Assembly (NCBI GenBank): GCA_017469935.1
Contig: JAFUFL010000040.1
Span: 1 to 35,189, forward strand
Direction: 5' to 3'
From: Lachnospiraceae bacterium
Lineage (GTDB): Bacteria > Bacillota > Clostridia > Lachnospirales > Lachnospiraceae
DNA: 35,189 bases
Part shown: positions 33,280 to 35,189 of the stretch, piece by piece
Layout: every line of letters starts with the position of its first letter
Numbering within the stretch: the stretch's first letter is position 1
Made by a program: the position numbers and the translations under genes
Notes under the pieces: generated by a model
Database searches by the model: none
What the model saw: only the letters and a program-made list of their open reading frames with translations
Told to the model about the DNA's origin: nothing

Positions 33280-34203
33280 ATGAAGATTACGGTGATCGGA
33301 CCGGGAGCCATGGGCCTTTTGTTCGGAGGAAAACTTGCCGCCTGCGCGGACGTATCTCTGATCGGCAGTAATACTAAGAACCTTGAGGAGATCAATGCAA
33401 AAGGGGTCACCATTAAGCGGGGAGACAGCGCCGTGACGAGAAAGGTCCCCGCGTATCGGGGCGGCAGCTGCAGCGAGCCGGCCGATGTTGTGATGCTCTT
33501 TACGAAAGCGTACCAGATCCGGGATGTACTGACGGAAAACCGCGCGCTGATCGGCCCGGACACGCTGCTCCTGACACTGCAGAACGGTGCGGGCCATGAC
33601 CGCGTGATGCGGGAGTTTGCCGATTCGGCACATGTACTGATCGGAACGACAAAGCAGGGAAGTTCAAGAGAGAGCGCTTCTGTCATTATTAACAGCGGAC
33701 TCGGGGAGACTGTCTTCGGCGGCACGGCGGGAGAGGGCGAACAGGGGCCTGACCCGGCCAGGCTGGAAGAGCTCCGTATGGTATTTGAGAATGCGGGTTT
33801 CCCCTGCACGGTAAGCGATAATATCCGGTTTGAAGTTTGGAACAAGCTGATGATCAATGCGTCGTCGAGTGTCCTTTCGGGAGTCCTGCAGGTGGCGCAG
33901 GGGTATGTGGCGGAAAATGAGAGCGCCTGGTCGGTCTGTCAGGACCTGATCCGCGAGATCTGTCTGGCAGCGGCGGGAGAAGGTGCGATCTTTGATCCCG
34001 AGGAGCAGATTCTGCGCGTGCGCGAGCATTTAAGAAATGCGCCGGGCGGCTTCACCAGCATCTATTCGGATCTGAAGAACGGCAGAAAGACGGAGGCGGA
34101 TTTCATCTGCGGCGCCGTAGTGCGCGCGGCACAGGACCAGGGGCTTCGCGTTCCGGTACAGGAGACGATCCTGCGGCTGGTGCATGCGATGGAAGAGAGA
34201 TAA
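33280..34203 (+). CDS. 2-dehydropantoate 2-reductase (ketopantoate reductase)
   Basis: This 307-residue enzyme of the ApbA/PanE family reduces ketopantoate to pantoate with NADPH in coenzyme A synthesis. The nucleotide-binding motif is IGPGAMG at residues 6-12. FTKAYQ and LQNGAGHDR are conserved, as are NKLMINA with the catalytic lysine and TSIYSDLKNGRKTEAD in the C-terminal half. GGGGGAGA lies before the ATG at 33280. Paralogues that reduce other 2-keto acids exist, so panE is not certain. A hairpin follows at 34243. Confidence 0.88.
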   Translation: MKITVIGPGAMGLLFGGKLAACADVSLIGSNTKNLEEINAKGVTIKRGDSAVTRKVPAYRGGSCSEPADVVMLFTKAYQIRDVLTENRALIGPDTLLLTLQNGAGHDRVMREFADSAHVLIGTTKQGSSRESASVIINSGLGETVFGGTAGEGEQGPDPARLEELRMVFENAGFPCTVSDNIRFEVWNKLMINASSSVLSGVLQVAQGYVAENESAWSVCQDLIREICLAAAGEGAIFDPEEQILRVREHLRNAPGGFTSIYSDLKNGRKTEADFICGAVVRAAQDQGLRVPVQETILRLVHAMEER

Positions 34204-34242
34204 GTCTTTACAGGGCGTGACGGAGTTCGCCGATGAAAAACG

Positions 34243-34285
34243 GGCTGATACACAGATTATCACAATGATAATTAGTGTGTCAGCC
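34243..34285 (+). terminator. Long hairpin after the ketopantoate reductase gene
   Basis: Bases 34243-34262 pair with 34266-34285 at 17 of 20 positions (plus one G-U) around CAA; GGCTGA/TCAGCC close the base. Only TTACAT follows, so termination strength is uncertain. Confidence 0.65.
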
Positions 34286-34287
34286 TT

Positions 34288-34506
34288 ACATACCTGAGTG
34301 CCGGATACAATAAAATTGAGGATATCAATCCTTTGACCAATTTGACGGAACTTGAAGTTGTCAATTTAAATGGAAATAACATACATGACATCAGTGTTTT
34401 GGCCCGCCTTTCAAAGTTATACTATCTTGAGATTGCGGACAATCCGATTGTCGATTATTCTCCCCTCGATGACCTTTCTGAAGAAGCCGAGGTGATACGG
34501 GACTAG
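34288..34506 (+). pseudogene. Leucine-rich repeat protein remnant
   Basis: The frame reads TYLSAGYNKIEDINPLTNLT, then ELEVVNLNGNNIHDISVLAR, then LSKLYYLEIADNPIVDYSPL, and stops at 34504-34506. These are about three SDS22/internalin-type repeats with regular LxxLxxLxLxxNxI spacing, the end of a larger surface or secreted protein. No start codon or ribosome binding site precedes it, and a stop lies in frame at 34273-34275. Base composition is AT-rich compared with the flanks, which suggests a foreign or decayed origin. The gap 34204-34669 holds this remnant and two hairpins only. Confidence 0.8.
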
Positions 34507-34542
34507 GACGATTGTGATTTCTGAGGTAAAAAACGCAAAGAG

Positions 34543-34563
34543 AAAATGTATCAAGTACATTTT
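34543..34563. terminator. Small A/T hairpin, possible terminator
   Basis: AAAATGTA (34543-34550) pairs with TACATTTT (34556-34563) around TCAAG, followed by ATATATATT. It could end transcription of the LRR remnant, or be a leader structure for the PepSY gene downstream. Weak stem. Confidence 0.4.
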
Positions 34564-34669
34564 ATATATATTTAATTAATTCTTTCGTAAATTGTTATCC
34601 ACAAATCGATCAATTTCATTTATACTTCGTAATGGAGCAAGATATTTGCGAATGGAAAGAGGTAGAGTT

Positions 34670-35189
34670 ATGAAATTGTCGAGAAGCATTACACTGACAG
34701 CAGCAGGATTGGCACTGGCGGGAACGATCGCCGCAGCACAGGCGGTCGGAACACTGGCGGCTGAGAGCACCACACAGGACCGCGCCCTGGAGATTGCACT
34801 TACCGATGCGGGGCTTACGGAAGAGGACGTGAGCATCGACGAGATCGATAAGGGCACGGAGCAGAATGCTTCTGTATATGAGATCGAGTTCCGCACAGAC
34901 ACGAAGGAATATGAGTATGATATCGCATTTGCCGACGGCGAGATCGTGAGTGTGGGTTGGGAGCTGATCGATCCTTCTGTGAGCGGCAAGCAGATCTCGC
35001 AGGCAAAGGCGAAGGGCATCGCGCTCGATTACGCCGGCGTCAAAGAGAATAAAGCGAACTTCACGAAGTCCAAGAGCGGAACCGAGAACGGAATCCCGGT
35101 CTATGAGTTCAAGTTTACGGATGATAAGGCCGAATATAAATTCGACATCGCCAAGGAAGGCGGAGAGATCCTGAATTATTCAAAGACGG
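34670..35189 (+). CDS. Secreted PepSY-domain protein (3' truncated by window edge)
   Basis: The frame starts at ATG 34670 and is open to the end of the window, giving 173 residues so far. MKLSRSITLTAAGLALAGTI is a signal peptide with a likely cut at TLA-AE. Two PepSY repeats are visible: ALEIALTDAGLTEEDVSID with EYEYDIAFADGEIV, then AKGIALDYAGVKENKANFT with EYKFDIAKEGGEIL. It is a clear paralogue of the protein at 16356-17138, sharing TEQ-SVYEIEFRT and NGIPVYE-type sequences. AAGAGGTAGAG precedes the start. The role is unknown; the two genes are about 18 kb apart. Confidence 0.9.
   Translation, partial: MKLSRSITLTAAGLALAGTIAAAQAVGTLAAESTTQDRALEIALTDAGLTEEDVSIDEIDKGTEQNASVYEIEFRTDTKEYEYDIAFADGEIVSVGWELIDPSVSGKQISQAKAKGIALDYAGVKENKANFTKSKSGTENGIPVYEFKFTDDKAEYKFDIAKEGGEILNYSKT

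Noticed and set aside
34595-34603. TTATCCACA, a perfect DnaA-box match
   Set aside because: Only one copy is present, with no cluster, no dnaA/dnaN genes nearby and no AT-rich unwinding array. Probably chance.

Overview
The window looks like chromosomal DNA of a Clostridia member, most likely Lachnospiraceae-like (inference). It is moderately GC-rich, with strong GGAGG-type ribosome binding sites and typical gut-clostridial families: YfhO, CmpB, AzlC/AzlD, CPBP protease, class II aldolase and a cysteine-type MnmA. I saw no rRNA, tRNA, CRISPR array, integrase or intact transposase.

Layout. 1-4.3 kb: the end of a sugar ABC permease, a TetR-type regulator, and divergently from it a membrane-anchored GH3 glycosidase with permuted domains. 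4.3-6.4 kb: mnmA and a divergent peptidase E. 6.5-9.3 kb: two tandem zinc-ribbon membrane proteins of unknown function. 9.3-10.9 kb: a likely toxin-antitoxin pair (DUF3990 ADP-ribosyltransferase-like plus Xre antitoxin). 10.9-16.2 kb: an operon of nagA, yfhO, an HD-domain protein and a CmpB-like membrane protein. 16.3-17.1 kb: a secreted PepSY protein, with a paralogue truncated at the right edge of the window. 17.2-21.1 kb, minus strand: a Gfo/Idh/MocA oxidoreductase, a radical SAM enzyme with a SPASM-like C-terminus, and a membrane protein with a Cys-Ala-Ser repeat tail. 21.2-21.95 kb: a decayed iron alcohol dehydrogenase. 22-26.8 kb: a thioredoxin-like lipoprotein, a CPBP protease, azlCD and an alpha/beta hydrolase. 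26.9-28 kb: fructose-bisphosphate aldolase. 28-34.2 kb: a small membrane protein, a 1342-residue DUF4062-STAND-propeller protein, an unknown 186-residue protein and a ketopantoate reductase. A leucine-rich-repeat remnant follows.

Best candidate for an undescribed system: the radical SAM gene and the Cys-rich-tail gene overlap at TGATG. The tail carries nine cysteines in 29 residues, and its predicted topology puts it in the cytoplasm, where the maturase would act. A peptide-type modification of the tail of a membrane protein is an inference, but a testable one. Two further accessory systems stand out: the DUF3990/Xre pair, and the giant STAND NTPase, which resembles eukaryotic NWD1/TEP1 and bacterial Avs-like defence proteins.

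A palindromic repeat family (core GGGGACGTATCAAGTGACAC) occurs four times. It lies at or just past the 3' ends of genes; in one case it encodes the C-terminus and stop codon of the gene, and in three others it abuts stop codons. I expect it to be a REP-like mobile repeat that may also act as a 3' hairpin.
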